Positions 1 through 8,557 of a DNA stretch of 23,029 bases are shown piece after piece. The translations under genes and the position numbers were made by a program. The notes under the pieces are model-generated. The model was not told the DNA's origin. It did not search any database and saw only the letters and a list, made by a program, of their open reading frames with translations. The stretch's first letter is position 1. Every line of letters starts with the position of its first letter. Location of the stretch: contig DBDQ01000022.1 of assembly GCA_002293665.1 (NCBI GenBank), positions 1 to 23,029 on the forward strand, read 5' to 3'. This DNA is from Alistipes sp. UBA928. Lineage in GTDB: Bacteria; Bacteroidota; Bacteroidia; Bacteroidales; Rikenellaceae.

Positions 1-40
1 CGAATGCATTCAAACCCTCAAACGCAAGGCAAAACGATGA
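1..40 (+). CDS. Possible C-terminal end of IorA (indolepyruvate ferredoxin oxidoreductase alpha subunit), partial
   Basis: One frame is open from the left edge and ends in TGA at 38-40, giving a 12-residue basic tail (ECIQTLKRKAKR). The TGA overlaps the iorB start as ATGA. The same junction occurs at 7344-7347, 14253-14256 and 17620-17623 in this window. IorA is normally encoded just upstream of IorB, so this is probably its last codons. The piece is too short to recognise by sequence; the call rests on context alone. Confidence 0.33.
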   Translation, partial: ECIQTLKRKAKR

Positions 41-612
41 AAAAAGATATTATACTTTCGGGTGTCGGCGGCCAGGGCATACTGTCGATCGCGGCCGTGA
101 TTGGCGAGGCTGCGCTGGCAGCCGGCCTCCACATAAAGCAGGCCGAGGTGCACGGCATGAGCCAACGGGGCGGCGATGTACACTCCAACCTGCGCATCTC
201 GTCGGCCCCCATCCACTCCGACCTCATAGCGCGCGGAGCAGCCGATCTCATCATCTCGCTCGAACCTATGGAAGCACTGCGCTACCTGCCTTGGCTGGGG
301 CGCGAGGGATGGGTTGTGACAAACTCCGCGCCTTTCGTCAACATACCCAACTATCCCGACCACGAAGCATTGCTGTCCGAGTTGCGCGCCCTGCCGCAGG
401 CGATCATTTTCGATGTCGACGCCGTTGCCGCTGAAGCCGGTGTCGCCCGTGCCGCAAATATCGTGCTGTTGGGCGCTGCCACAACGGTTTTGGGGCTTGA
501 CCACGATGCATTGCGCGCCGCAGTCGGCAAAGTTTTCGGTCGCAAGGGCGATGCCATAGTCGAGATGAACCTGAAAGCACTGGAGGCTGGTCGCAACGCC
601 GCCTCAAAATAG
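37..612 (+). CDS. iorB: Indolepyruvate:ferredoxin oxidoreductase, beta subunit
   Basis: This is the gamma-type 2-oxoacid oxidoreductase subunit of IorAB, 191 residues. IorAB decarboxylates aryl-pyruvates (indolepyruvate, phenylpyruvate, hydroxyphenylpyruvate) to aryl-acetyl-CoA and reduces ferredoxin in the cytoplasm. The family signature GVGGQG is at residues 9-14 and the conserved MSQRGGDVHS stretch at 41-50. The length is normal for a stand-alone IorB. I chose the ATG at 37 (MKKDIILSG) because the family starts a few residues before the glycine-rich motif; an in-frame ATG at 4 would add 11 unlikely residues. It is followed after 4 bases by an aminotransferase and then by a phenylacetate-CoA ligase, which supports a role in aromatic amino acid fermentation. 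Recognition of the family is secure; the exact substrate preference is inferred. Confidence 0.9.
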   Translation: MKKDIILSGVGGQGILSIAAVIGEAALAAGLHIKQAEVHGMSQRGGDVHSNLRISSAPIHSDLIARGAADLIISLEPMEALRYLPWLGREGWVVTNSAPFVNIPNYPDHEALLSELRALPQAIIFDVDAVAAEAGVARAANIVLLGAATTVLGLDHDALRAAVGKVFGRKGDAIVEMNLKALEAGRNAASK

Positions 613-616
613 AGAT

Positions 617-1942
617 ATGAAACACACGATATACAGCGAAGAGTTAGTGGCCCGGGTGGTGGCCGAACTGGGTATCCCGAGCCTCGAAAGGGCAACCATC
701 GGCGAGGTGGTGCTGATCGCGCGACGGCTCGAAGAGTTGACCGGCATACCCTTCATCCGCATGGATCAGGGAGTGCCGGGCCTGCCGCCCTGCCGCGTGG
801 GCACCGAGGCCGAGAAAGCGGCCCTCGACACCCCCGCCCCGGCCATCTACCCCGCGGCCGAGGGGATTCCGGAGTTGAAACACGAGGCGTCGCGTTTCGT
901 GAAAGCGTTCCTCGACATCGACGTCTCCCCGGCGGGATGCGTGCCGGTGACAGGATCGGTGACAGGATCGTTCGGCGCCTTCATCGCCTGCCTTCAGCGC
1001 GACCCTCGGAAAGACACCGTGCTATTCATCGACCCCGGTTTCCCGATCCAGAAGTCGCAGCTTCGCTTGCTCGGCGCGCGCTGGGAGCAGTTCGACATCC
1101 ACGACCACCGCGGCCCGGAGGCATTGCGCACCAAAATGGAACAATACATGGCGAGCGGCCGCATAGCCGCCATCATCTACTCCAGCCCCAACAACCCGGC
1201 GTGGATCTCGCTCACCGAGAGCGAACTGTGCGTCGTGGGCGAACTCGCGACAAAGCACGACGCCATAGTGCTCGAAGACCTCGCCTACTTCGGCATGGAC
1301 TTCCGCGACGACTTCGGCAAGCCTTTTCAGCCGCCGTTCATCCCCACCGTGGCGCGCTACACCGACAACTACATTCTGATGCTGTCGGCGTCGAAGATAT
1401 TCTCCTACGCGGGGCAGCGGGCGGCATTCATCGCCATATCCGACGCGCTTTTCTCGCGCCGTTTCGAGGCGCTTGCCGAGCGCTATTCCGGTTCGGGGAT
1501 CTTCGGGCCCACACTCACCGCCTCGATCCTCTACATGATCACCTCGGGTTCGACCCACTCCACACAGTTCGGCTACGCGGCGATGCTGCGGGCGGCAACG
1601 GACGGCACCCTCGACTTCGTGGCCGAAACGCGCGAGTACGCCCGCCGCGCGCGACTGATGAAGGAGACGTTCGAGCGCCACGGTTTCCACGTGGTGTACG
1701 ACCGCGACATAGAACGCGAGATTTCCGACGGCTTTTTCTTCACCATCGGCTACGGCGAGGGGAAACGCAAAATGTCGTGCGGCGAACTGATGAGCGAACT
1801 GCTGTTGTACGGCGTAAGCTCGATCGCCCTCTCGACCACCGGCAGCGACCAACAGGGCATCCGCGCCTGCTGTTCGCGCATGACCGACGAGTTGTTCCCC
1901 CTGCTCGACGACCGCCTCGCCGCCTTTCGCGCCGACCACTGA
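617..1942 (+). CDS. PLP-dependent aminotransferase, class I/II fold
   Basis: The protein has 441 residues. It has the fold type I aminotransferase layout: a phosphate-binding VTGSVTGS loop near residues 111-118, an SSPNNPAW motif, an aspartate in VLEDLAYFG, the PLP lysine K260 in SASKIFSYAGQR, and a C-terminal arginine region (GIRACCSR) that would bind the substrate carboxylate. It lies 4 bases after iorB and 28 bases before paaK, all in one direction. The likely job is to deaminate phenylalanine, tyrosine or tryptophan to the aryl-pyruvates that IorAB uses. That substrate is inferred from position only; the sequence does not prove it. The start ATG at 617 follows the iorB stop closely and the N-terminus has no signal peptide, so the enzyme should be cytoplasmic. 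Other class I/II activities, such as aspartate or branched-chain transamination, are possible. Confidence 0.85.
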   Translation: MKHTIYSEELVARVVAELGIPSLERATIGEVVLIARRLEELTGIPFIRMDQGVPGLPPCRVGTEAEKAALDTPAPAIYPAAEGIPELKHEASRFVKAFLDIDVSPAGCVPVTGSVTGSFGAFIACLQRDPRKDTVLFIDPGFPIQKSQLRLLGARWEQFDIHDHRGPEALRTKMEQYMASGRIAAIIYSSPNNPAWISLTESELCVVGELATKHDAIVLEDLAYFGMDFRDDFGKPFQPPFIPTVARYTDNYILMLSASKIFSYAGQRAAFIAISDALFSRRFEALAERYSGSGIFGPTLTASILYMITSGSTHSTQFGYAAMLRAATDGTLDFVAETREYARRARLMKETFERHGFHVVYDRDIEREISDGFFFTIGYGEGKRKMSCGELMSELLLYGVSSIALSTTGSDQQGIRACCSRMTDELFPLLDDRLAAFRADH

Positions 1943-1970
1943 CAAACAGACCTAATAACTTCAAACGAAT

Positions 1971-3272
1971 ATGATCTGGAACCAACCAAAAGAGTGCATG
2001 TCGGCCGAGGATAAGCGGCGGATGCAGGGCGAGCGGCTGCGCAAGCTCGTCGAGAGGGTCTACCACAGCGTGCCCTTCTACCGGCGCAAGATGCAGGAGA
2101 TGGATGTGATGCCGCGCGACATCCGCTCGATCGACGACATAGTGCGCCTGCCATTCACCACCAAGCAGGACATGCGCGACAACTATCCCTACGATCTTTT
2201 CGCCGTGCCGATGAGCGAAATCGTGCGCCTGCACGCATCGTCAGGCACGACGGGCAAACCGACGGTGGTGGGTTACACGCGCTACGACCTCTCCGTGTGG
2301 AGCGAGATGACGGCAAGGTGCCTGAGCGCTTTCGGCGCCGACCGCAACGACATAGTCTCGGTGGGCTACGGCTACGGCCTGTTCACGGGGGGGCTGGGAC
2401 TCCACTACGGCGTGGAGCACTTGGGTGGCACGGTGATCCCCATGTCGAGTGGAAATACTGCCAAACACATCCAGTTGATGCACGACTTCGGGGCGACAGC
2501 ACTGGCCTGCACGCCTTCGTATGCGTTGTATTTGGCCGACGCACTGCGCGACTGCGGCATGCCACGCGACGAGTTCAGGCTGAAGATCGGGATTTTCGGC
2601 GCCGAGCCGTGGACTGAGAATATGCGGCGCGAGATCGAGGCCAAGCTCGGCATCGACGCCTACAACATATACGGCCTGAGTGAGGTGATGGGCCCCGGCG
2701 TCTCTTACGAATGCGAGTGCAAGAACGGCTCGCACATAGGCGACGACCACTTCTACCCCGAGATAGTCTCACCCGACACCCTCGAACCCCTACCCTACGG
2801 CGAGCAGGGCGAACTTGTCTTCACTACGCTCACCAAAGAGGGCATACCCCTTCTGCGCTACCGCACCAAAGACCTTTGCAGCCTCGACGACACACCCTGT
2901 GAGTGTGGTAGAACAGCTGTGCGCATGAGCCGCATCGTGGGCCGCAGCGACGACATGCTCATCATTCGCGGCGTGAACCTCTTCCCGTCGCAGATCGAGA
3001 GCGTGATCCTCGAGATGGAGGAGTTCGAGCCCCACTACCTGCTCGTGGTCGACCGCGTGAACAATCTCGACACCCTGGAAGTGCAGGTCGAGGTGAGGGA
3101 CGGATTCTACTCCGACGAGATCAACCGCATGATGGAGTTGCGCAAAAAGATAGCCGCAAGACTCCAGAGCGTGCTGGGTCTCGCGGCCGATATACGCCTC
3201 GTCGAACCGGGCACCATAGCCCGCAGCGAGGGAAAAGCAAAACGTGTGATCGACAAACGAACGCTAAACTAA
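1971..3272 (+). CDS. paaK: Phenylacetate-CoA ligase (AMP-forming)
   Basis: The protein has 433 residues, the usual length of PaaK. The adenylate-forming P-loop SSGTTGKPT is at residues 90-98, the A5-type motif YGLSE at 234-238, an RTKD motif lies near residue 297, and the C-terminal domain carries the GRSDD hinge and a GKAKR segment with the likely catalytic lysine. PaaK joins arylacetate and CoA with ATP giving AMP and PPi. In a fermentative IorAB operon it could work in either direction, activating arylacetates for reductive carboxylation by IorAB or releasing arylacetate from aryl-acetyl-CoA. Direction is inference. The gene sits between the aminotransferase and an ACT-domain gene 6 bases downstream, an arrangement that suggests feedback by aromatic amino acids or their acids. 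Cytoplasmic; no signal peptide. Confidence 0.92.
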   Translation: MIWNQPKECMSAEDKRRMQGERLRKLVERVYHSVPFYRRKMQEMDVMPRDIRSIDDIVRLPFTTKQDMRDNYPYDLFAVPMSEIVRLHASSGTTGKPTVVGYTRYDLSVWSEMTARCLSAFGADRNDIVSVGYGYGLFTGGLGLHYGVEHLGGTVIPMSSGNTAKHIQLMHDFGATALACTPSYALYLADALRDCGMPRDEFRLKIGIFGAEPWTENMRREIEAKLGIDAYNIYGLSEVMGPGVSYECECKNGSHIGDDHFYPEIVSPDTLEPLPYGEQGELVFTTLTKEGIPLLRYRTKDLCSLDDTPCECGRTAVRMSRIVGRSDDMLIIRGVNLFPSQIESVILEMEEFEPHYLLVVDRVNNLDTLEVQVEVRDGFYSDEINRMMELRKKIAARLQSVLGLAADIRLVEPGTIARSEGKAKRVIDKRTLN

Positions 3273-3278
3273 ACCGCC

Positions 3279-3668
3279 ATGACAACCATAAAACAACTTT
3301 CGGTATTTATCGAGAACCGCACCGGGCGCATCAACGAGGTGACGCGCATACTCGAGGAGAGCGGCATCAACATGTCGGCGTTCAGTCTCGCCGAGAGTGC
3401 CGATTTCGGCATCCTGCGTATGATAGTTTCCGACGTCGACGGCGCGCGCGCCGCGCTCAAGGCGGCCCACTTCGGGGTGAGTACCACCGACGTGCTGGCC
3501 ATCAGCTGTCCGAACCGTCCCGGCGCCATGCACCGCGTGTTGGAGGTGCTGGCGCGCGAGAATGTCTTCATCGAGTACATGTACGCCTTCTCCGAGGGCG
3601 AGGTGGCCAACGTTATCATCCGACCCACCGACGTCGAGCGTGCCGCCGAACTGCTGCGCAATCTTTAG
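3279..3668 (+). CDS. Tandem ACT-domain protein
   Basis: This 129-residue protein consists almost wholly of two ACT domains. The first spans about residues 3-65 (QLSVFIENRTGRINEVTRIL, then GINMSAF). The second spans about 70-129 (SCPNRPGAMHRVLEVLA, then VFIEYMYAF). ACT domains bind small ligands, usually amino acids. Stand-alone tandem ACT proteins next to paaK are common in anaerobes and are thought to sense aromatic amino acids, but no catalytic domain is present here. It starts 6 bases after paaK and ends the operon. Its TAG stop overlaps the TAA stop of the opposing DUF3078 gene by 4 bases. The family call is firm; the ligand is unknown. Confidence 0.88.
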   Translation: MTTIKQLSVFIENRTGRINEVTRILEESGINMSAFSLAESADFGILRMIVSDVDGARAALKAAHFGVSTTDVLAISCPNRPGAMHRVLEVLARENVFIEYMYAFSEGEVANVIIRPTDVERAAELLRNL

Positions 3669-4705
3669 AATTTCGTCTGCAAACCGATGCCGAGCACCTC
3701 TTTGATCTGTATCTTCGAGCCGCCCTCTGTTCCGTCGGGCCGGCGGAATTTGATGTCGTCGTCGTAGAGCAGGTTGAACGTGAAGTTCACCCCCAGCCAG
3801 TCGTTGATGCGGTAAGCCAACAGCGCGTACCACCTCACGTCGACGTTCTGCGGTTTGTACAGATAGTTCGAAAAGAGATCGAGGCGTGAGTAGAGGTGCA
3901 GGTCTTGCAGCAGGTCGCGGTTGACTTCGAGGCGCACGTTCGCCCCGAACTCGTGGCGCATGCGTTTACCGGGTTCCACACCGTAGGGATGCAGTGTCAT
4001 CGCGTTCTGCGCATCGAGAAACAACCTGTCGTCGTTCATGAAAGTTCCCCTCCACGTGGCAGGCGAGATGTAGGCGCTGAACCATGTGTTGGGTCTCCAT
4101 GTGAATCCGGCTCCAAAACCCAGATAGCCCGGTGCCATAAAACGCGACATGTACCTCTTCGGATTGACGTTGTAGTCGTACCCCTGCGCAAACTGCGTGG
4201 AGAACGTCCCCAACAGCGAAGCGTACCATGTGCGTGTGAGGCGATAGCCATACATCGAGCTGAGGAATATCTTGTCGTTGGTTTTGCGGGTCTTGTGCGA
4301 TTTCGAATGGTTCATCCCGTAGGCCAACTCCAGACGGTTTTGCCACCTGTGACGGCGGTTGGTGTAGAGGACATCGTAGTTCAACAGCGCGTCGAGAGCC
4401 AACGATCCTTCGCCGCCTGCCGCCCAGTTTGAGAGCGACACTTGCGATAGGGTCACCCCTCCCACACCGCCGCGTTGCCAGCGTGGCCCCTGATTGTCGA
4501 ACTGATCGAAGTTAAAGGCGGGGGTGTCGAATTGCGACCCGTCGAGTGGCCCGCGCGGCGCCGCGGCGCCTTGTGCGGCGGCATCCTGAGCCGCGGCATC
4601 TTGTTGGTAGTACTCCTGTCCGCCGGCGTCCTGTCCACCGACCTCCTGTGCGCCTGCTGCGAGGGCTGTGGCGAACATCGTGAGAGTGAGTGCAATCTTT
4701 TTCAT
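3665..4705 (-). CDS. DUF3078 family protein, predicted outer-membrane beta-barrel
   Basis: The protein has 346 residues. A signal peptide (about residues 1-20, ending LAAGAQ) is followed by a low-complexity Q/A/G tail (21-50) and then the DUF3078 region, recognisable by the SQVSLSNWAAGGEGSLAL motif near residues 87-104. The rest alternates aromatic and polar residues like outer-membrane strands and ends in phenylalanine (LQTKF), as many outer-membrane barrels do. The family is widespread in Bacteroidota, and I know of no defined function. It stands alone on the minus strand, divergent from the metalloprotease gene and convergent with the ACT gene. Start at 4705 (MKKIALTLTMF) is well supported by the signal peptide. 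Confidence 0.85.
   Translation of the reverse strand: MKKIALTLTMFATALAAGAQEVGGQDAGGQEYYQQDAAAQDAAAQGAAAPRGPLDGSQFDTPAFNFDQFDNQGPRWQRGGVGGVTLSQVSLSNWAAGGEGSLALDALLNYDVLYTNRRHRWQNRLELAYGMNHSKSHKTRKTNDKIFLSSMYGYRLTRTWYASLLGTFSTQFAQGYDYNVNPKRYMSRFMAPGYLGFGAGFTWRPNTWFSAYISPATWRGTFMNDDRLFLDAQNAMTLHPYGVEPGKRMRHEFGANVRLEVNRDLLQDLHLYSRLDLFSNYLYKPQNVDVRWYALLAYRINDWLGVNFTFNLLYDDDIKFRRPDGTEGGSKIQIKEVLGIGLQTKF
4556..4645 (-). repeat. Low-complexity Q/D/A/G-rich segment after the DUF3078 signal peptide
   Basis: Residues 21-50 of the DUF3078 protein are imperfect short repeats such as VGGQDAGGQ and DAAAQDAAAQGAAAP. The encoding DNA is GC-rich and repetitive, so repeat number could vary between strains. It probably forms a flexible spacer between the signal peptide cleavage site and the barrel. 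Confidence 0.6.
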
Positions 4706-4821
4706 AACTCTTTTTATTTACGGTTTTCGGTTTTCCGCCCCCCCCTTCTGCACATTTCGCGCCAAATTAAGTTTATCGCGGCACAAAGTTTGGATTCGGG
4801 GGAGTGTAAAAACCTATTATT
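4706..4821. promoter_or_regulatory. Divergent intergenic region with only weak promoter matches
   Basis: These 116 bases separate two divergently read genes and so must hold both promoters. I see only one-mismatch -7 boxes: AAAGTTTG at about 4785-4792 on the plus strand, and TAATTTGG on the minus strand around 4761-4768. No matching -33 elements are convincing. A run of eight C lies at 4738-4745, inside the probable leader or promoter of the DUF3078 gene. No strong Shine-Dalgarno sequence precedes either start, which is normal for Bacteroidota. Confidence 0.35.
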
Positions 4822-7347
4822 ATGAAAAGAATCATACTACTCGCCACGGCCGCGCTATGGCTTGTTGTGCCCTCCGGCGCGATTTCGGCAACGGCCCAAA
4901 GAGCAACTCAGGGGCGGACTGCGGGAGTGGCACCCTACGGTGGACTGTTCGACAGCCAACCTGGTTTGGAGACGGCCGCGAGCCCGTTCATCACCCTGCG
5001 TAAGGCGGGAGGCAAACTGTGGCTCGAAGTCCCCGTGCGCTACATGGGGCGCGAGATGCTGATGGGCTCGACCCTCGCCGAGATTTCCGACGGACGCATG
5101 GGCAGCGTGGGTTACAAGCAGCAGGATCCGCTCCACATCCGCATGTCGACGGCCGACAGCATGCTCCACATCCACCGGATCAACACCGAGTTCACCACCG
5201 GCTACGCCTCCGGAGCGATGCGCAAGGTGAACATCGACCCGATAGTGTTCTCTTTTCCGGTCGTTGCAACGGGCGCGGGCGGAAGTTCGGTCGTGGTGGA
5301 GATGAGCGATTTTTTCCTCGACAACCCGTCGTGGGCCGATTTTTTCCGCCCCGAGGTCGGCGCCTCTCCAACTTTCCGGCGCGAGAGTTCGTCGCTGAGC
5401 ACGATCAAGGCGTTCAGTAACAACGTCTCTATCGGCTCCACGCTCTCGTTCACCGTGTCGGCTTCGGACGGGATCGCCGACAACGATCCCGTGACGGCGC
5501 GCGTGGTGCGTTCGATCCTGCTGCTGCCCGAGGATAAGATGACCCCGCGCCTCTCCGACTCACGCGTGGGGGTTTTCTCCGAGGATAAGATGCGTTTCGC
5601 CGACCCCATCGAGGGTTCGCGCACCTACTCTGTGGCCCATCGCTGGCGTGTCGTCCCCTCCGATGTGGCAGCCTACTCGCGCGGCGAACTGGTCGAGCCG
5701 GTCAAAAAAATAGTGTGGTACATGGAGCCCGACTTCCCCGAATCGTGGAAACCCGCCATGAAGCGCGCCGTCGAGAATTGGAACATCGCGTTCGAGGAGA
5801 TCGGTTTCAAGAACGTGATGGAGGTGCGCCCCTTCCCCACCCGGGAGGAGGACCCGGAGTTCGACCCCGACAACCTCAACTACTCGTGCATACGCTTTCT
5901 GCCCTCCAACACCCTGAACGCCATGGGCCCCGCGTGGGTCGACCCCTCGACGGGCGAGATCATCTGCGCCTCGGTGATCGTGTGGAGCGACGTGGCTAAG
6001 CTGATCAACCGGTGGCGTTTCGTGCAGACATCGCAGGTCGACGAGCGCGTCCGCACAAAAAAACTGCCCGAGGATATATTCAACGAGTCGATCGAATACG
6101 TCATCTCCCACGAAGTGGGCCACACACTGGGATTTGCCCACACCATGGCCTCATCGCGCGCCTGGCCCGTCGATTCGCTGCGTTCGCCCACCTTCACGCG
6201 TAAGTTCGGCTCCACACCCAGCATCATGGACTACGCGCGGTTCAACTACATCGCCCAACCGGGTGACGTGGGAGTAAGCCTCACCCCACCCAGGATCGGC
6301 ATCTACGACAAGTTCCTCGTCAAGTGGACATACAAATACATTCCCTACATGACCAGCGAGTGGGCCGAGGCGTCGACTGTCGAGAGCTGGGTCGACGAGG
6401 TTGCGGGCAACCCCGTCTACCGCTACGGCCGACAGCAGCTGTCGGCACGCTACGACCCCAGCGCCATAGAGGAAGACCTGGGCGACGACCCCATTCGCGC
6501 GGGCGACTACGGCATAGCCAACCTGCGCTACATCCTTCCGCAAATGGCGGGTTGGATCACCGGCGACCCCGACTATGAATACCGCCGCGAGCTCTACTCC
6601 GAGATCACCGAGCAATACTGGCGCTACATACGCGCCGTGTTGATGAACGTGGGGGGCCTATATCTCACCGAAGTGAAGGAGGGCACGCCCGGCCGCCACA
6701 TAGAACCGGTCGATCGCCACACCCAGCGCGAGTCGCTGCGCTGGGTGATGCAAGAGTTGCGCCACATCGAGTGGCTCGACGAACCTACGCTGGTACCCCA
6801 TTTCCCACTTGGCCCCGCCGGCGCTCCCTCTATGGCAACGCGTGTGGTCGGGAGCATCGCCGCACAAATCCCCGGAGTGGTACTCTCGTCGCACTACGCC
6901 ACTATGCAATCGGGCCGCCACGCGGCATACACCATGAGCGAATTCGCAGACGACCTGTTCCAAGAAACATGGCGCAGCATACACCGCCACCGTACCCCAA
7001 CCTTCGGCGAGCGTATACTGCAACGCACGATGGTCGATTTGTTCTGCGCGCCCCTCTCGGCTATGGGAGGCGGAGGTGCGACAACGGGTATCACCACAAC
7101 CGATGGCATCGGAACCCACGGCAGCCCCGATGACTCACATAAATTCGGCCCCGCGGGAATGAACCTTCAAGACCCCGTCGACATATCAACCATCGACGAC
7201 TCGGACGAGTGGATGATCGATCTGGCCCTGCGTTCGCGCCACCTTCTGGAGCGCGCCTCCAACCGTAGCCGTGGCGCCAACCGCGCCCACTACCAGTCGT
7301 TGCTGCTGAAACTCAACGCGGCGCTCGAAAACAAATTGGGGTTATGA
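4822..7347 (+). CDS. Secreted zinc-dependent metalloprotease, DUF5117/DUF4953 (metzincin-like)
   Basis: The protein has 841 residues. A signal peptide covers about residues 1-26. A DUF5118/DUF5117-type N-terminal region follows, then the peptidase domain, with the extended zinc motif HEVGHTLGFAH at residues 430-440 (H430, E431, H434, H440). Downstream, SIMDYARFNY resembles a metzincin Met-turn. This family of large exported zinc proteases is common in Bacteroidota; substrates are mostly unknown. All metal ligands and the catalytic glutamate are present, so the enzyme should be active in the periplasm or at the surface. The stop overlaps the start of the following alpha/beta hydrolase as ATGA (7344-7347), so the two are translationally coupled and probably act together, for example on peptides or esters. 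Confidence 0.9.
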   Translation: MKRIILLATAALWLVVPSGAISATAQRATQGRTAGVAPYGGLFDSQPGLETAASPFITLRKAGGKLWLEVPVRYMGREMLMGSTLAEISDGRMGSVGYKQQDPLHIRMSTADSMLHIHRINTEFTTGYASGAMRKVNIDPIVFSFPVVATGAGGSSVVVEMSDFFLDNPSWADFFRPEVGASPTFRRESSSLSTIKAFSNNVSIGSTLSFTVSASDGIADNDPVTARVVRSILLLPEDKMTPRLSDSRVGVFSEDKMRFADPIEGSRTYSVAHRWRVVPSDVAAYSRGELVEPVKKIVWYMEPDFPESWKPAMKRAVENWNIAFEEIGFKNVMEVRPFPTREEDPEFDPDNLNYSCIRFLPSNTLNAMGPAWVDPSTGEIICASVIVWSDVAKLINRWRFVQTSQVDERVRTKKLPEDIFNESIEYVISHEVGHTLGFAHTMASSRAWPVDSLRSPTFTRKFGSTPSIMDYARFNYIAQPGDVGVSLTPPRIGIYDKFLVKWTYKYIPYMTSEWAEASTVESWVDEVAGNPVYRYGRQQLSARYDPSAIEEDLGDDPIRAGDYGIANLRYILPQMAGWITGDPDYEYRRELYSEITEQYWRYIRAVLMNVGGLYLTEVKEGTPGRHIEPVDRHTQRESLRWVMQELRHIEWLDEPTLVPHFPLGPAGAPSMATRVVGSIAAQIPGVVLSSHYATMQSGRHAAYTMSEFADDLFQETWRSIHRHRTPTFGERILQRTMVDLFCAPLSAMGGGGATTGITTTDGIGTHGSPDDSHKFGPAGMNLQDPVDISTIDDSDEWMIDLALRSRHLLERASNRSRGANRAHYQSLLLKLNAALENKLGL

Positions 7348-8525
7348 AGACAGGGTGGTTCATTTCGATCCTGAGCGTTCTCGCCGTCGTGCCGGCCGCG
7401 CTCTCGTGCCACTCGCCGAACGTCGGGTTGACCCGCGCCCGCGCCGAAGAGATCGCCGCCGAAGTGTGGCAACAGAAACTTACGCGTATCGAGGCCGACT
7501 ACGGCGCGATGTGGGACGCACAGGTGCTCACTCTGCGCAACCTGCGCATGCCGCTCCACACAGCCATCTACGGCACCGAACCGGCCGACGGACGCAGCCT
7601 CTACATCTCGATGCACGGAGGCGGCGCGGCCCCGGCTGCCACCAACGACGAGCAGTGGGAGAACCAAAAAACGCTCTACTCTCCGTCCGAAGGGGTGTAT
7701 GTCGCCCCCCGTGCCGCGGTCGACGACTGGAACATGTGGTTCAGGCCCTTCCTCGACACGCTCTTCCCGATTATCATCCGCACGGCGATGGTACGTCACC
7801 GGGTCAATCCCAACAAAGTCTACCTCATGGGCTACTCCGCCGGAGGCGACGGCGCCTACCGCATGGCGCCCCGTTTGGCCGACCGCTGGGCCGCCGTCGC
7901 CATGATGGCCGGCACACGGGGCGAGGCATCGCCGCTTAACCTCCGCAACATCGGCTTCACCATGTGGATGGGCGAGCTCGACAATGCCTTCGACCGTAAC
8001 ACGCGCGTCCGTGAGTTCAACCGTCTGCTCGACTCTCTTCACGCCACCGACCCCGAGGGCTACCTCCACAGTCTCAACATAGTGCAGGGCCGGGGCCACT
8101 GGATGGAGAACGCCGACACACTGGCCGTCGACTGGTTGAGCCGATTCACGCGCAACCCCTACCCCGACCTCGTGGTATGGCGCCAGGAGGATAGCGCCCG
8201 GAGCCATCACCTCTACTGGCTGTCGATCCCCGCCGACGCCGGAACGCGCCCCGGAGGGGAGGCAAGAGTACGTCGCGACGGCAACACCTTCACCATCGAG
8301 CACAACGACTACGACACGCTCTACATCGACCTCAACGACCGCATGGTCGATCTCGACCGACCCATAGCAGTGATCCGCGACGGCCGCACGCTGTTCAACG
8401 AACAAACCCCGCGCAGGGCGGGGTTCATTCACACATCCATCGAGGATCGGGTCGATCCCGACTACATTTTCAGCGCGCGGATCGAAGTGGACTCCGCCGG
8501 TGCCCGGTCGTACCGGGAGGAATAA
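7344..8525 (+). CDS. Exported alpha/beta hydrolase (serine esterase or peptidase-like)
   Basis: The protein has 393 residues. A hydrophobic N-terminal segment (about residues 5-21) ends at ALSC with C22; this could be a lax lipobox or an ordinary signal peptide. The nucleophile elbow GYSAGG holds S165. The likely acid is D213 in MGELDNAF and the likely histidine H252 in GRGHWMEN, spaced as in the alpha/beta hydrolase fold. An HGGG-like oxyanion segment (SMHGGGAAP) lies near residue 90. The fold resembles Bacteroidota polyhydroxybutyrate-depolymerase or prolyl-oligopeptidase-like hydrolases, but I cannot name a substrate. It is coupled to the metalloprotease by a 4-base overlap. After it only 32 bases remain before the opposing DUF3575 gene, with no obvious terminator. 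Confidence 0.82.
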   Translation: MKTGWFISILSVLAVVPAALSCHSPNVGLTRARAEEIAAEVWQQKLTRIEADYGAMWDAQVLTLRNLRMPLHTAIYGTEPADGRSLYISMHGGGAAPAATNDEQWENQKTLYSPSEGVYVAPRAAVDDWNMWFRPFLDTLFPIIIRTAMVRHRVNPNKVYLMGYSAGGDGAYRMAPRLADRWAAVAMMAGTRGEASPLNLRNIGFTMWMGELDNAFDRNTRVREFNRLLDSLHATDPEGYLHSLNIVQGRGHWMENADTLAVDWLSRFTRNPYPDLVVWRQEDSARSHHLYWLSIPADAGTRPGGEARVRRDGNTFTIEHNDYDTLYIDLNDRMVDLDRPIAVIRDGRTLFNEQTPRRAGFIHTSIEDRVDPDYIFSARIEVDSAGARSYREE

Positions 8526-8557
8526 CATATTGGGTTTCTCATTTCAAGTTGGTTGTT

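Noticed and set aside
947..970. Perfect 12-base direct repeat in the aminotransferase gene (GTGACAGGATCG twice, VTGSVTGS)
   Set aside because: It falls in the phosphate-binding loop and seems to fit the family length there without an insertion, so it looks like chance codon identity rather than a recent duplication.
1022..1945. Long open frame antisense to the aminotransferase gene
   Set aside because: The protein has no recognisable family, is rich in histidine, arginine and glycine, and mirrors the codon pattern of the real gene; such antisense frames are expected in GC-rich DNA.
8503..8517. CCCGGT-CGT-ACCGGG hairpin near the end of the alpha/beta hydrolase gene as a terminator
   Set aside because: It lies inside the coding sequence, the loop is only three bases and no T run follows on either strand.
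7290..8528. 412-codon open frame antisense to the alpha/beta hydrolase gene
   Set aside because: It mirrors the codon pattern of a gene with a clear catalytic triad and export signal, and has no family features of its own.
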